Shown here: positions 35,780-47,370 of the stretch, piece after piece
Numbering within the stretch: the stretch's first letter is position 1
Layout: each line of letters begins with the position of its first letter
Source: Aristolochia californica
Lineage: Eukaryota > Streptophyta > Magnoliopsida > Piperales > Aristolochiaceae
NCBI GenBank assembly: GCA_029961685.1
Contig: JARWKL010000005.1
Coordinates: forward strand, 992,001-1,056,000
Reading direction: 5' to 3'
Length of the DNA stretch: 64,000 nt
Made by a program: the position numbers and the translations under genes
Notes under the pieces: model-generated
The model's input: only the letters and a program-made list of their open reading frames with translations
What the model was told of the DNA's origin: nothing
Databases searched by the model: none

Positions 35780-37060
35780 GAATATGTTTTGTTTAGTGGG
35801 TGGAGGTACTCTGAAAAAATTACAGTGTGAGATGATTAAAATATGTGCTACTCTGATATTGAAAACGACGAGATAGGAGGTACCCAGAAACAATTACAGT
35901 GAGAGATGAAGAAGATTATTCTAAACCGGTATGGAAAACGATGAGATGGTGGGTACCCAGTGTTTGAAGATTCTTGGCCTTGATCAAAGGCTTCCCTTTT
36001 GTAAAGATACTGTTGAGGATAATCAGCCTTGATTAAGGCTCCTCCGTTGTAAACTCTCCGTTTCCGTTGTAATTACCTCTGATTTGTAATCTTCAACGTG
36101 TGGTGGTTTTTATCAGAAAAAAATTACAGTGACAGACGAAGAAAACAGGAAAGAATTCCGGGATGCTCTCTCTCCTTATGAAGTCAACTATCTTCAGAAG
36201 CACAAAACTGTAACACGCACAGAAAAAACAAAAGTAAAAAATCAAAAGAGAAGAAGTTGTCGCTCATACCTGAATAAACACCTTTCTTTCTTCTGCATCT
36301 TTTTGATTCCTGGTTATGGTTTTTATGGATTCTCTGCCGCCGTTTCCAGTGTTAAGAGTTCTTCCTTTCTCCGCTTGTCCAGAGGTTCAGTTACAGAAGG
36401 TAAGTGTTGCCGTAGGCTCTTCTGATTCTCCTCCGAGTATACAGGCTTTCTAATTCAAACGGCCGGTTCGACCTGATTGAACCGGAACCTATCTTTTTCC
36501 GGTTCTCACATAAGGAAAACGGTTTATTATATTTTTATGATTTTATAAGACTTTAATTTATTTATTTATTATTAATATTTTATTATCCATTCTTCATTCG
36601 ATAGAGAAGTAATGGTTTGGACCGAACTGATGTGGTTCAATGTGTTTAAACTGGACCAAGTTGGACCAGACCAAATTAGAAACGTATGTAGCATTTAGAA
36701 GAAGAAACAGCCAACTCGAACAGAACCTCTGGACATGCAGAGCAAGGAAGAACTCTTAACACAGTAAAACAACTCAGAGAAGATTTATGTTTTTTCATGT
36801 ATGTTACAGTAAAGTACACCACAGTTGATTTCGATCACCCTGCAATTGTTTCTTGTTCTCTTCATCTGTATTTTTTTCTGGGTAATCTTCTTCGTCTCTC
36901 ACTGTAATTTGTCCAGGATACCTCGGTCTCATGGTTTTCCTTATCACTTTGGCACAATCTTCTTCGTCTCTCACTGTAATTTTTCCTGGGGACCTCCTGT
37001 TTCGTCGTTTTTATATCTGTATAAGCTTTGTAATTTTTTCTGGGTACCGCAGACCAGTTC
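35780..37060. repeat. Inverted repeat between the two F-box copies
   Basis: Left side: ATTACAGTGTGAGATGA (35819) and CAATTACAGTGAGAGATGAA (35891), each next to GGTACYC. Right side: their reverse complements, TCTTCGTCTCTCACTGTAAT, at about 36890 and 36960. A second inverted pair is GTTAAGAGTTCTTCCTT (36352) with GAAGAACTCTTAAC (36748). The 5' regions of the two F-box copies are therefore mirror images, with a centre near 36560. Confidence 0.75.
36118..36340 (+). repeat. Direct repeat of the F-box pseudogene 3' flank
   Basis: The segment with GAAAGAATTCCGGGATGCTC (36150) and TTGATTCCTGGTTATGGT (36303) matches the 3' flank of the plus-strand paralogue at about 38312-38520 (GAAAGAATTCCGGGACAGAC, TTGATTCCTGATTATTGT). 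It looks like the tail of a third, otherwise lost copy of the locus. Confidence 0.6.
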
Positions 37061-37393
37061 TAGCATAAATTCTCGTTACGTATGAAAAAAGAGTCTTTGA
37101 CTGGTTATTTTGAAATTGAGAATAAAATTTCTTCTACAATGGCGTTGGATGTGTTGGACTGCAACTGGAGATTTGACTTTTGATGTCAGAAGCAGGAGCG
37201 TAAACACGAGCATTCCTGAGAGCGGAGAATCGATGGGAATTACAGGATGTTGGAATTTGTGTTTCTATCGACGGTCCTTGTATAAGATCCGTGGGTTGTT
37301 TTCTAGTAGGTTCGAGCTGATTTCAACACAGGACTTTTGAACTTCTGTGCAATGTTGGATTATCTATGTAGAAAGAGCTCAGATTCATCAACC

Positions 37394-38297
37394 ATGAGGA
37401 ACCTCCCGTCAGAAGAAACAGAGAAGGAAGGAGAACAGTCTTCGCAAGCTGTGGTGCAGCATTACCTCAGAACCAGCCTTCATAAAAACCCACATGAGCA
37501 GCGGTCGGTCGTCACTGTTACAGCTCTATCACATCCACTGCGGAGTCCCAAGAGGCTCGTATCTCATCCAATGTGCAGGCACCCCTAACGGACTGGTTTG
37601 CTTCCTAAATCACGATAACTCCTTCACCATCTGCAACCTTGCCATTAGCAAATCTCTCCGTCTCCGACCAGTCCATCACCCAACACATAGGCCCAGCTTC
37701 TGCTACATCCCCCACACCGGAGAATACAAAATAGCCAGCTTTTATTACTCACGACAACGGGAGAAATACTTTTGCGAGATGATTTCAGTCGGCGAGACTG
37801 AAACCCCGATTCCCCCAAGGGAAATCCAAGTCCCATTCTCACTCCATCGACACTTCACTGTGAAAACTGGAACCGTGATCTATTTCATCCAGGACCTACG
37901 CTATTGTTTCGAGATAGTAACTTTCGACTTGGAGACTGAAGTCTTCCGCTCCAAATCCTTTCCCACTAGCCGTTTCAATGTGAGATCCGGGATATACCAG
38001 CACAAATTCAAGTTTGTGTGGGATGGTCGTCTGTGCCTGGGATCGATTGTGAAGAACAAACTGACAGGGTTTGTATTGGAAGATTACGAAAGGGATGAAT
38101 GGAGGAAGTATGAGGTGGTTCTTCCGATTTCAACGGAAGAGAACAAGCCCTTTCCAAGTGTAATTTCCGTCGATTCTCTACTAAACGCTCAATGTATTCT
38201 GCTCCTGTCATTTCCATCCAAGGCCATGATAGATGGAGTAACTCGACTAAAATTCAAAGTTAACGAATCAAATACTATCTTTTTCACCTGTAGCTAA
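37394..38297 (+). pseudogene. F-box paralogue lacking the F-box (internal deletion, frameshift)
   Basis: Paralogue of the gene at 34467-35498, in opposite orientation. The aligned start is ATG 37394 (MRNLPSEETEKEGEQSS, against MEENSSGETEKKEED). The stretch that should encode the F-box is missing: sequence jumps to the equivalent of SEPTFL, roughly 115 bases lost. The frame then shifts, so the starting frame ends near 37586. The rest of the F-box-associated region stays open in another frame from 37494 (NGLVCFLNHDNSFTICNLAI, FCYIPHTGEYKI, FDLETEVFRSKSFPTSRFNV) to TAG at 38297, with a divergent C-terminus. It cannot make an SCF subunit as it stands. The open second frame of 267 codons may still be translated from an internal ATG. 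Confidence 0.85.
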
Positions 38298-38611
38298 AAA
38301 AAATTAAGCTAAACTACTGTAATAGATGAAGAGACGAAGAAAGAATTCCGGGACAGACTCTTCTGATAAAATTAACTATAACATACATGAGAAGAAAAGA
38401 AGAAGAAGTTCAACGAGAAGAAAAAGTCCTTCTTACCTCTCTAAAGACCTCTACTCTCTCCCCTTCTTCATTCTTCTTTTTCTCCGTGTTGATTCCTGAT
38501 TATTGTCTTCGTAAATCTCTCTAAAGCCGATTATAGCGTTAGAGTCTTAGGCCGGTGGTTCAGTTCAAGTGGGTGAAAGACTCTCGCCTGACTCTCATTC
38601 TAACAACATCT

Positions 38612-38949
38612 TGTTGGAACATAACCTTGATCCATGAAACCCAATAAAAAGAAGATTCGGATTTTCAGTGTGCTGGCACAATCGAGGTCGGCAAGAACCA
38701 TGCGCTGGCAAGTAAGTAGGCAAAGGAGGTCGGCAAGAACAATGCGATGGCAAGGAAGTCGGCAAAACCAGAAAACGTGTTCGGCAAAGATGAGAAGTGT
38801 ATGTGGTGCCGATTAAATCTTAATGTTTATAAATAAGATCGTAAACTATGTAATCAAGAATCCAGAAATAAGAGAAAAGTTCAGAGAACTTGTTGTCTGA
38901 GAGCGTTAAAATTTCTTTGTGCGAGAGAGTGTCAGTTATATTTCCAACA
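38612..38949 (+). repeat. 5' LTR of the Copia element
   Basis: 338 bp, TG...CA ends. It contains short internal repeats around GTCGGCAAGAACCATGCGCT and AGGTCGGCAAGAAC. TATAAATAAG near 38828 may be the TATA box. It is about 50 bp longer than the 3' LTR because the latter has lost the segment between GTAATCAAGAAT and GTTATATTTCC. Confidence 0.92.
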
Positions 38950-38950
38950 G

Positions 38951-38962
38951 TGGTATCAAAGC
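38951..38962 (+). other. Primer-binding site (initiator tRNA-Met type)
   Basis: TGGTATCAAAGC lies one base after the 5' LTR. It matches the usual plant Copia site TGGTATCAGAGC with one difference. Confidence 0.85.
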
Positions 38963-41900
38963 ACAAAAAGAAGCAAGATCTCTCTGAACAACTGTTCAAG
39001 ATACAAATCAAAGAAAATGATGAAGAACAAGGCTACGCAAGAAATGAGCGTGGTCGAGGAAGAGGCCGAGGCCGTGGATGTGGAAGAGGCCGCAACTATG
39101 GACGAGGTTGGAATAACAATTCCAACAACAGTTATGAGAGAGGTGAAACCTCATCAAGAGGTCGTGGAAGAGGAAACATGAATTCCAAGTATGAAAAATC
39201 TCATATTCAATGTTATAATTGCCAAAAATTTGGGCATTGTGCTTGAAATTGTAGAGTTCCCAAGATAAAGTTCGTTGAACAAATAAATTATGCTGAAGCA
39301 AAGACAAAAGAAAAAGAATCGTTGTTATTAGCATACAGAAATATCAATGAAGAGCAAGAGAATACCTGGTATCTTGACTCAGGGGCAAGTAACCATATGT
39401 GTGGAAGAAGAAGCATGTTCATAGATCTCAATGAATCGATAAGGGGAAATGTCTCTCTGAGAAATGATTCCACCATGGCGGTACAAGGAAAAATGTAACA
39501 TTCTTATTCGTACAAAAGATAGTAGTCATCAATTAATTTCAAATGTCCACTATGTACCGAATATGAAAAATAATATCTTGAGTTTGGGTCAACTCCTAGA
39601 AAAATATTATGACATTCATATGAAAGATTATAGCCTTTTTATAAGAGATGACAGGGGAGATTTGATAACAAAGGTACATATATAAAAGAATAGAATGTTT
39701 CCTTTAAATATACAAAACGATGTTGCAAAGTGTTTACAGGCTTGTTATAAAGACACATCGTGGCTGTGGCATCTTTGCTTTGGGCATCTAAATTTTGAAG
39801 CTTTAAAGCTATTGTCCAAGAAAGAAATGGTGAGAGGCCTACCTCGAATTAATCACCCAAATCAAGTGTGTGAAGGGTGTTTATCAGGGAAACAATTCAG
39901 AAAAAGCTTTCCGAAAATATCAGAGTCAAGAGCCAAGAAACCACTCGAGCTAATCTATCAAGCCAAGCTCTTTAGGTAAAAGCAACTACTTTCTTCTCTT
40001 TATTGATGATTTTTCAAGAAAAGCATGGGTATATTTCTTAAAACAAAAATCAGAAGTGTTTGAAGTCTTCAAGAAATTCAAAGCTTCAGTAGAGAAGGAA
40101 AGTGGTAAAAAAATCAAAGTCATGGGATCTGATCGAGGAGGAGAATTTACTTCCAAAGAATTTCAGGAATTCTACGAAGTCAATGGAATTCGTCGACCAC
40201 TGACAGTTCCTAGATCTCCCCAACAAAATGAAGTGGCATAAAGAAAGAACCGAACTATTCTCAATATAGTTCGGAGTATGCTTGAAAGTAAGAAATTACC
40301 TAAAGAGTTTTGGGCAGAAGCTGTGGCGTGTGCGGTTTATTTATTAAACCGATATCCAACATGAAGTGTTTAGGGAAAAACATCACAAAAAGTATGGAAT
40401 GAAAAAAAGCCTGACATCTCCCACTTAAGAGTCTTTGGGAGTATAGCTCATGCATATATACCAGATGAAAGAAGAACCAAGCTTGATAACAAAAACGAAG
40501 GTTTTATCTTCATTGGTTATGATGCACATTCCACAGGCTATAAGCTGTATAATCCAGATAGTAAGAAGACAATAATCAACCGAGACATAGTGTTTGACGA
40601 AGAAGGATTATGAGATTTTGGATCTCATAACAGTGACTTCAATATCTCCCCTCCATCTGAAGATGGACCAATATCGGTCGAACAGAATGGAGAAATGCAA
40701 CTAGAGCCTACGACTCCATCTACTACAATTACACACGAAGATGAGTCACCTTCGTCACATTCAAGTTGGAGCCAAAAAATCGCGCCACGGATACGAAGTT
40801 TTCGAGAAATATATGAAGAAACTGAGCCATCTGGTAATCTCACTATTTTCTGTCTTTTTGTTGATTGTGAACTAGTAAGCTTCCAAGAAGCTGCTCAAGA
40901 AAAGAAATGGCAAAATGTCATGGATGAAGAAATTAAGGCTATCGAGAAAAACAAGACTTGGAAACTCGTTCCATTCCCTAAAGGGCATAAACCCGTTGGT
41001 GTTAAATGGGTATACAAGACAAAGAGAAATACCAAGGGATACATCGAAAAACACAAGACAAGATTAGTGGCAAAAGGATACAGTTAGAGAGTCGGCATTG
41101 ACTATGATGAGGTATTTGCTCCTGTTGCCCGTTTAGAAACTATAAGACTAATCATTTCTCTTGCAACTCAAAACAAATGGAAAATACATCAAATGGATGT
41201 GAAGTCTGCATTCCTAAATGGAGTTCTCGAAGAAGAAGTTTACATCGAGCAACCTTTAGGGTATAAAGAGAAGGGAAATGAAGACAAACTTTTGAAGTTA
41301 AAGAAGGCTCTTTACGGGCTAAAACAAGCACCAAGAGCATGGAATAGCCAGATTGACAAGTATTTCCAAGAGCATAGTAATACAAAAAGTCCATAGGAGC
41401 ATGCCCTCTATATCAAGATAAAAAAGGAAGATGTGCTGATTGTGTGCCTATATGTGGATAATTTGATTTTTACATGTAATAATCCAAACTTGTTTGATGA
41501 CTTTAAGAAAGAAATGGCCAAAGAATTTGAGATGTCAGATATCGGGCTCATGGCGTATTATCTTGGCATCAAAGTGAAGCAAGAAGAAGATGAAATTTTT
41601 ATTTCACAGGAAGGCTATGCAAAAGAACTCTGGAAAAAGTTCAAGATGGAAAATTGCAAGCCAACCAACACACCGATGGAATATGGAATCAAGATATCCA
41701 AGCATGAAGAAGGAGAAAACGTTGATCCAACCTTTTTCAAAAGTTTGGTAGGCAGTCTACGTTATCTAACCTATACAAGACCGGATATTATTTATGCAGT
41801 TGGATTGGTCAACCGCTACATGGAATCTCCAACAACTACCCATTTCCAGGCTGTAAAGAGAATTCTTCGCTATTTAAAAGGTACTATGAACTTAGGCTTA

Positions 41901-42393
41901 TTTTATTCAGTTTCTAAAAATTACAAGCTTATTGGATATAGTGATAGCGATTGGGGTGGAGACATAAACAACCGAAGGAGTATTACTGGATTTGTATTTT
42001 TCATGGGAAATACCGCCTTCACATGGATGTCAAAGAAACAACAGATTGTCACATTGTTGACTTGTGAAGTAGAATATGTTGCAGCTACTTCATGCATTTG
42101 TAATGGAATTTGGCTCAGAAATCTATTGAAAGAAATAGGCTTAATACAAGAAGAGCCTATCAGAATCTATGTCGACAACAAGTCAGCCATTGCTCTAGCA
42201 AAGAATCCAATATTTCATGATCGAAGCAAGCACATCGACATTGTTACCATTATATACGGGAGTGCATTGCAAGAAAAGATGTGCAAGCTGAATATGTGAA
42301 GTTACAAGATCAAACTGCAAATATTTTTACCAAACCATTGACAAGTGAAGACTTCATAAGATTAAGGACTCTACTTGGAGTTACAGGATCAAG

Positions 42394-42405
42394 TTTAAGG
42401 GGGAG
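42394..42405 (+). other. Polypurine tract of the Copia element
   Basis: TTTAAGGGGGAG immediately precedes the 3' LTR, the position and composition expected for the plus-strand primer. Confidence 0.8.
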
Positions 42406-42692
42406 TGTTGGAACATAACTTTGATCCATGAAGCCCAGCAAAAAGAAGCTTCGGATTTTCGGTGTGCTGGCACAATCGAAGTCGGCAAGAGAGGTCGGCA
42501 AGAACCATGCGCTGGCAAGTAAGTCAGCAAAGGAGGTCGGCAAAAACAATGCGCTGGCAAAGAAGTCGGCAAAACCAATAAAGGTGTTCGACAAAGATGA
42601 GAAGTGTATGCGGTGCCGATTAAATCTTAATGTCTATAAATAGGACTGTAAACTATGTAATCAAGAATAGAGCGTAAGTTATATTTCCAACA
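42406..42692 (+). repeat. 3' LTR of the Copia element
   Basis: 287 bp. It matches the 5' LTR except for many point differences, a 12-base extra GTCGGCAAGAG-type unit and a deletion of about 60 bases near the right end. This divergence implies an old insertion. Confidence 0.92.
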
Positions 42693-44779
42693 CATTTACT
42701 TCTAGAGCTGAACGAGCACGACAAGGTATCTCTATTCTCTACCAATCTACATAGACCCAAATCTGATGAGGCTCGCGGTTCTCATTTGCATCTCACCTGA
42801 ATAAGTCTCTGCGTAGCACGACTGCTGAGTGTATGCGTCTCAGATGCGTCTAATTGAGAAAATCTTCTTGTTTGCTTTAGAACCTGTTTCTGATTCTTCT
42901 GCCCTCCTTCTCTAGAGCTTAACTGTTCATTCTCGCCTCTTAAACCTTCTCGTACTTCAGCCGCTGTCGATGAACTCTCACCTGCTCCGCCTAGCTTCTC
43001 TGCTCCGCCTAGCTTCTCGAGGTAAGCCTTAGATCCGTGTTTGTTTTCAGCGTCTTCTCTGCTGTATTGAAATGAAGATCAATAATTTTTTTGATTTATT
43101 TTATTTTTTCCGGTTGCTATCAGAATCTATCGTCAATACTTAATCAGAAGATTCCAGAGGAATTTTTCTGTTTTTCTGTCGCCTCTTTTGCCTCTTTTGG
43201 ACAGGTGAGTACTTTCACTTCTTCTGTTCTCTACCGTTGCTGTTCTTTTCTATTTCCCAGGTTTTGCTTATGAGATTTTCCTCTGTTATATGTACTGTGA
43301 TTTTTTTTTCAGTGTGTCGCTCTAAGAGATTTGTTGGAAAAAACGCCTTTTGTGGTCATCCTTTACTGCGTCCGAAGTTTTTAGCCTTTCCGGTTATCTC
43401 TGTCTTTCGCTTTCTTCAGCTAATTCTCCATGCCAGTCAGCCATATTGTTTTCCGAGACCCTAAAGAGGCGGTCTACCTTTCTGCGTTCTCTTCTCTTCT
43501 TTCTCTGTTCGCTTGAAGCTATTGGCTCCAGATTTTATTCTTCAGATTGCCCTTTCTGATGTTTTGAGATTTTTTTAATTCAAATTTTCCTGTTCTGGAA
43601 AATTATTTACTACAAAGAGACGGAAGATTCAGAATTACTATGTTTTTATCTGACCTGAACCTGTATTTCTAGATCAGCATTGAATTGGATGACTTCCCTT
43701 GAGTCACCTTTTTTCTGTCATTTGGTAGTTGGTACGTTGTCATTGAAATATTTGTACAGGCATGAACCTGCATTTCACCAACATTGGAATGACTTCCATT
43801 GAGTGACCTCTTTCCTGTCCTTTGATAATTGGTTTTTTGTTATCTAGTTATTGGTAAAGGAAGCTACTGCAGCAAAACACTAATTAGCTAACATAATTCC
43901 TGTTATTCGTCATCATTTCTTATCTGTTTTTCATCTTCTCTATCTTTTTGCTGTTGGATCCTTTAATCAATTTCAACAAGATGTTACCCGTCCATTGGAT
44001 GGGCTTGTTTACTAGTTTGACCAATAGTCCAGTTGGAGACATTTTTAAACTTCTTTTTCTTTTCTTTTTTTCAATTGAATGTTGATTACACAAACACTGC
44101 TCCTAATACCCCTAGTGGGACGTGAGCCCAAGATCTCACACTATAAACCCTCCCATGTGGCCAATGAGCCCATGGCCCAATCCACATATTAAAAATCACA
44201 AACACCTGTAGTAACCAATTCCCTAGTTATTTATATGGTCACACTAACCAAAAAAAGCTCAATAAACTGTACTTCTCAAAGCACATTCGACTGCACTTTC
44301 CATAGTAGCATTATACTAACAGATAAAATACATTCTCTCCTTCCTCTCTGTTCCATGAAGAGGTTTGCCTCTTCCCATCCCTCTCAATGTCAGTAGAAAA
44401 GGTTGGGGGAGAAGTTGAGCCCCTCCCATAAAAGTTAGATTTTTTTAGTTAAATGGGAATTTGATCAAAAGTGTAATTTTTTAATTTTTCAGGTGGTAAA
44501 AGTGATTAACTTTAAGTAGAAATTGGAGAAGAAATATTATATAGAAAATATTCCAGTCACAAGTTTAAACATCGTACAAAAAAAGAAAAAATTAATGTAG
44601 GTACAAGTGTTGAGACCCCGCTGCATCCTTTTTAGTGTTACTCAGGAATGTTGCTGGACTTGTCCTTTATTAAAAACTCAAAACTCACAAAGGATGTTTT
44701 TGGTGCAACTTGTTGAGGCTCTGCCATTTTTGAAAACCTTAGGTGCTGAAAAGTGCACAAGCTAGAAGTTGCTTTTCAG
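42693..44779 (+). other. Upstream/leader region of the small membrane-protein gene
   Basis: Pyrimidine-rich, GC-richer sequence at 42700-43030 looks like a transcript leader and includes a duplicated CTGCTCCGCCTAGCTTCT (near 42980-43016). It is followed by a donor-like GAGGTAAG at 43019. The first coding exon begins after an acceptor at 44779, so a leader intron of about 1.7 kb is likely. The Copia element stops immediately before this leader. Confidence 0.4.
44080..44190 (-). mobile_element. tRNA-derived SINE-like fragment
   Basis: On the minus strand TGGGCTCATTGGCC (box A-like, 44159-44172) is followed by GGGCTCACGTCCC (box B-like, 44117-44129), and a T/A-rich end lies beyond. It resembles the element at 51120-51235 in layout. 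Fragmentary, no target duplication defined. Confidence 0.4.
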
Positions 44780-44794
44780 ATTGAAGCTACTCGC

Positions 44795-46953
44795 ATGAAG
44801 TTTTTGGACTGGTATTTGAAGATTGGCGGAGTATCAGCCCTCATTGGAGCTTCAATGGAGTATTTCATGATTCGCACGGGTTTCTGTGTGAGGACCATCC
44901 TTTCTCTTCCATCCTTGTTTTTAGATCTAGATAATGTATTATTTCCTCTTTGCAACATTATACTTTCAAACTAAAAGGTCAAAATTTTTTTGGGACCATA
45001 TAGAGCTGTAAAGAGAGAAACTTGAGTCTTACAATTATAAGGTGCATAGTTTGAAGATGCTTTGTTTTGAATATTTGATGTTTATTCTCAATAGTTTGGA
45101 TCATGTGCATTCTACTTATAGTTCCTAGGCTTCCTCATCATAATTATTATGACATCTGTGACTTTATCATTGCTCAGCAAAAGGATAACATGTAAACAAG
45201 ATATTCCATTCTGCGGAAAATGAATTTAAAAACTTGGAACACAATTACACTTCTAGAGCTATCATCACTGCTGCCAAAGAAAGCACATGTCCCCAAAAGT
45301 ACTTCACAATAAGAATATAATTAACAGAATGGCTGACAGATATTTTCTCCAGTTATGCTTCTGATACTATTTCCTGAATCAGTTGGTAAATTAAATACAG
45401 TATGCAACTGCTACTATTTCTTGCTAAGGGTAAGAAATGTTTTACCTGAAGGATTTCACTTAGGTCCATGAGATCACATTACTAGTGAGATAAGAAAATA
45501 GATGGGTGATCTGTCTTGTCAGATGCTATGGCCCCAGTGAAGGTAATATTCTTCTGCTAGGTCTCATTCTTGGTCAGAAATACAGTGAATTGTTTTTCCC
45601 ATTTGGTTCTCTGAACCTACTACTTTGTTCCATAAAATAAGTGAACTCTTTGGTTCAGTTCAATTGCTCACCAAGGATGGGCGTCTCTGTTGACTATCTG
45701 TTGGATAAAAATCTTAAATTTATCTTCAGCAGCCATGGTATCAGTATGAGAGCCCATAGCTTTCAAGTAGAAAAAAATTACTTTGTGGCTCGAGTCCTAA
45801 GCGCTGATCAGTTCGATTCCTCTTCGGTTGAGGTCTTTGGTTCAAGCCTATCTGGCGGTGCCTTGTAGGTGTCTATTTATTTAAACTAACGAAAAATAGT
45901 ATCTACCCTCCCTTTGTTTCTAAAATTGAGCGATATAATCTCAATTTAGAACTTGAAAAGATAATGGTTGTCCAGGAAAATATGTTATCATTCAAACTTA
46001 TTCTTGTCCATTTTTTAAAGTATTATGTTGGATATTTGCTGGTACACTGTCCTGTTCTTCCAAATAGATACACCTATTTAAAGACAAATTATTTGTTGCA
46101 AGGATATCTTCAAATAGCTCAAAATACTTCAACAAGTAATCTCAGGATTGCCTTAAAATAGTTAGTTAACCATAACGTCAATCAATGAACCAAGCCCTAA
46201 AAGAATATGTATTTTTTTATCAGATGGTCTCCTAATAAGATAAATGAGCATGAATCTGAGTTTTTAGGACTGCTTAGGCTATTCTCTTCAACAGAATGCT
46301 TGCTATTGGGAAACATGAGTGTAAGTTTTCTCTCAAATGTCCTTTCTCAAGTTCTTGTCTGACATGCATATGCATCACTTCTTCATGTGGTAATTGTTTT
46401 GTGATGGCTAAAATGAAAGGGAAGGAACACCTGGCTGCCTTATTTCTATTATATTGATTGTCACATTGTCCAATAATTCCATGTGGGCTTTGTCCAAATT
46501 GATTAGATACATTCTCATGAAGAGGCAACTGGAATCCAACTGGTTTTTCCAGTTGAATCTGCTTTAAGCGTGTGAGTTGGAAGTTCTATTAATTAGGCTT
46601 CTGTGTAGATTGGCTGGTGCTAATTTCTACAAGAAGATTATGAAACCTATGCTGTCATAATTGATCCAGGTGTTCTAAGGAGATTAACTTATTAACATGT
46701 TGTAAACCATCAGTTAACTAAAAAGCTGCTTTTTACATTTGATTTGAGGTGCGTGTCTAGAAGAATTTGAAGATTTTGACCTAACGTTCTCAACTAACAT
46801 TTGGTTGACATTTTTCCTGTTTACACAGATGAGAAAGTAACAGTTCTTGAATCAGAAAAAAGGGCTTGGGAGAATAGTCCAGAAGGTCAAGCCATGAGAG
46901 AAGCCTTAAATCCTTGGAGAAAGCTTGATGAAGAAGAAAGAAAGCAGTCCTGA
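44795..46953 (+). CDS. Small conserved single-TM protein of unknown function
   Basis: Two exons, 44795-44885 and 46829-46953 (TGA), join through the split codon T|AT and give 71 residues. The ATG follows an acceptor (TTTTCAG) at 44779 by 15 bases. Residues 9-27 (KIGGVSALIGASMEYFMIR) form one membrane segment with small residues. A charged C-terminal part follows (EKVTVLESEKRAWENSPEGQ, NPWRKLDEEER). I recall similar short plant proteins of 70-75 residues, some predicted to be mitochondrial, but no established function. The 1.9-kb intron contains an unassigned frame (45641-45868) that may be retroelement debris. The Copia element lies upstream of its leader. Confidence 0.75.
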
Positions 46954-47370
46954 CTTCATCCATCACTAGTGCCAGGTTGAAAAAAGATATTATGTAGGGG
47001 AATCATGAACTTCATTGGCTGTCAACAAATTGTAATAAGAAAAATTGTTTGAAGCAATTCCAGTATCAATATGTTCTATAACACAATTTATAGACTTGCC
47101 TGGATCCGCATCAAACTGATTCAGTGGGGCTAATCCATTGGATTTGTAGACAGAGAACTAGTAGTTTGTAAACTCGAAATAAGTAAGATATTAGCCAAAA
47201 TTTCTCCTCAAATTGCATGTGGATGAAAACAGGAGTGAATGAAGAGGTAACAGATTACAGACCCATATTCCTTCAAATTCAGAATCGATTAGTTGCTACA
47301 ATGCAGACCCTTGGGAACCAAATACTGGATTACTGAGAACCAAAACAGTTGAACATCCTGCTTCCAAACA
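46954..47370. other. Convergent 3' flanks of the small TM gene and MED22
   Basis: Short AT-rich spacer between two converging genes. It presumably holds both 3' UTRs. Nothing else seen. Confidence 0.4.

Larger units (their letters stand above)
38612..42692 (+). mobile_element. Ty1/Copia LTR retrotransposon, decayed, gag mostly deleted
   Basis: LTRs at 38612-38949 and 42406-42692 both run TGTTGGAACATAAC...ATTTCCAACA. Flanks CATCT and CATTT look like a 5-bp target duplication with one change. Between them, in order: a basic Arg/Gly-rich gag tail, a CCHC knuckle (CYNCQKFGHCA, stop at 39244 before the last Cys), protease DSGASNHM, GAG-pre-integrase (LWHLCFGHLNFEALKLLSKK), integrase ([13 protein letters not shown]), RT (HQMDVKSAFLNGVLEEEVYI, KKALYGLKQAPRAW) and RNase H (CEVEYVAATSC, HIDIV). 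The N-terminal gag is absent: coding sequence resumes about 25 bases after the primer-binding site. Stops also fall near 39685, 39979, 40241, 41087 and 41396. The RT active-site box reads YVDN instead of YVDD. It is a dead element that ordinary Copia enzymes might once have mobilised. Confidence 0.95.

Noticed and set aside
45641..45868. 75-codon frame in the intron of the small membrane-protein gene
   Set aside because: No family recognised; nearby ATGGTATCAGTATGAGAGCC resembles a retroelement primer-binding region, so it is probably debris.
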